A DNA stretch of 64,000 nt, from assembly GCF_901472495.1 (NCBI RefSeq), contig NZ_LR590469.1, forward strand, positions 2,604,001 through 2,668,000, written 5' to 3'. This DNA is from Yersinia enterocolitica subsp. enterocolitica. Its GTDB lineage: Bacteria; Pseudomonadota; Gammaproteobacteria; Enterobacterales; Enterobacteriaceae. Below the pieces are notes generated by a model. That model was not told where the DNA came from, did no database searches, and was given only the letters and a program-made list of their open reading frames with translations. Both the position numbers and the translations under genes were made by a program. Positions 63,391 through 64,000 of this stretch are shown here, one piece after another; position 1 is the stretch's first letter, and every line of letters begins with the position of its first letter.

Positions 63391-64000
63391 ATGAAACGGA
63401 CTCAAAACATCAATCAAGAGACTTTCCGTAAATCCTGGCGCAGCTATCGCCTGGCGCCAGTAGCTTTAGCTATCAGTGCCGTATTTATGCTGGCTGGCTG
63501 CGAAAAAACCGATGAAACCGTCTCTTTGTACCAAAATGCTGATGATTGCTCAGCGGCAAATCCGTCCAAGAGCGCAGAATGTACTACTGCTTACAACACG
63601 GCTTTGCAGGAAGCAGCTAAAACTGCGCCCAAGTATGCAACTCGTGAAGATTGCGTGGCTGAATTCGGTGAATCACAGTGTACTCAAGCTCCTGCACAAG
63701 CAGGTATGGTACCAACATCTTCGTCATCTTCTGAAACAACTGCCGCTGCACCACAGCAAAGCGGTAGCATGTGGATGCCACTGATGGCGGGTTATATGAT
63801 GGGCCGAATGATGGGCGGCGGTGCAAGTCAGCCGTTGTTTACCTCTAAAGCACCGAATAGCCCGGCTAACGGCAAGTTTGTCGATGCAACTGGCAAAAAC
63901 TTTGGTTCAGCCACTACTGGCCGTACTATGACAGTACCAAGAACGGCGATGGCTCCGAAGCCCGCTGTGACCAATACCATCACCCGTGGCGGTTTTGGTG
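63391..64000 (+). CDS. ygiB: YgiB, DUF1190 family (C-terminus beyond the window)
   Basis: The gene starts at the ATG at 63391 and runs off the right edge with 203 codons visible. A basic start (MKRTQNINQETFRKSWRSYR) precedes a lipoprotein-like segment (LAPVALAISAVFMLAGC). The rest has DDCSAANPSKSAECTTAYNT, a Ser/Ala-rich part and the Gly/Met-rich LMAGYMMGRMMGGG, all as in enterobacterial YgiB. The function is unknown. In E. coli it lies downstream of tolC, followed by ygiC, a glutathionylspermidine-synthetase-like gene. Confidence 0.92.
   Translation, partial: MKRTQNINQETFRKSWRSYRLAPVALAISAVFMLAGCEKTDETVSLYQNADDCSAANPSKSAECTTAYNTALQEAAKTAPKYATREDCVAEFGESQCTQAPAQAGMVPTSSSSSETTAAAPQQSGSMWMPLMAGYMMGRMMGGGASQPLFTSKAPNSPANGKFVDATGKNFGSATTGRTMTVPRTAMAPKPAVTNTITRGGFG

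Overview
The window is chromosomal DNA of an enterobacterium, most likely a Yersinia of the enterocolitica group. This rests on close protein matches to enterobacterial families (HybO, TolC, ParC/ParE, YqiA, CpdA), the conserved backbone order metC-yghB-yqhC-yqhD-dkgA and ftsP-plsC-parC...parE-yqiA-cpdA-yqiB-nudF-tolC-ygiB, a 127-bp ERIC element, and a chromosomal tad island. No database search was possible. Species-level placement is inference.

Layout. (1) 1-1.2 kb: start of a hydrogenase-2 operon (hybO, hybA) on the minus strand behind a perfect FNR-type site. (2) 1.9-11.2 kb: an AT-rich accessory stretch with a SlyB-like lipoprotein, decayed fragments of two flagellar genes (a FliL-like gene and a sigma54 regulator) that look like the scar of a lost lateral-flagellar (Flag-2) cluster, a ToxR-like regulator, a decayed IS10-like element, a cytoplasmic-type GDSL hydrolase, a chemoreceptor, and a sugar-acid dehydrogenase/MFS pair. 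(3) 11.6-20.2 kb: ferric catecholate uptake (fepB, fepDGC, fes) with Fur-type sites, two MITE-like repeats, an ERIC element that supplies the C-terminus of Fes, and a FhuA/FcuA-type TonB receptor. (4) 20.4-27.3 kb: a copper/silver efflux operon (small Met/His/Cys-rich exported protein, cusF, cusC, cusB with a fused CusF domain, cusA). (5) 27.4-28.0 kb: alkB.

(6) 28.5-39.9 kb: a complete tad/flp pilus island in the order regulator, flp, tadV, rcpC, rcpA, a small rcpB-position gene, tadZ, tadA, tadB, tadC, tadD, tadE, tadF, tadG. It is AT-rich, its genes are tightly overlapped, and it is preceded by a pentanucleotide tandem repeat. tadB is frameshifted at an A9 tract. (7) 39.9-64 kb: conserved backbone with exbBD, metC, yghB, yqhC/yqhD/dkgA, ygiQ, ftsP, plsC, topoisomerase IV (parC, parE), mdaB-ygiN with a LysR regulator, yqiA, cpdA, yqiB, nudF, tolC, and the start of ygiB.

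How parts fit. ExbB/ExbD energise TonB for the siderophore receptor, FepBDGC imports the iron chelate and Fes hydrolyses it, so the Fur-type sites before fepB, fepD and exbB mark one iron regulon. TolC is the general outer-membrane exit duct, whereas CusC is dedicated to CusBA. The most unusual points are the tad island's two potential switch points (the repeat upstream of its regulator and the A9 tract in tadB), the flagellar scar, the ERIC-extended Fes and the CusB-CusF fusion.
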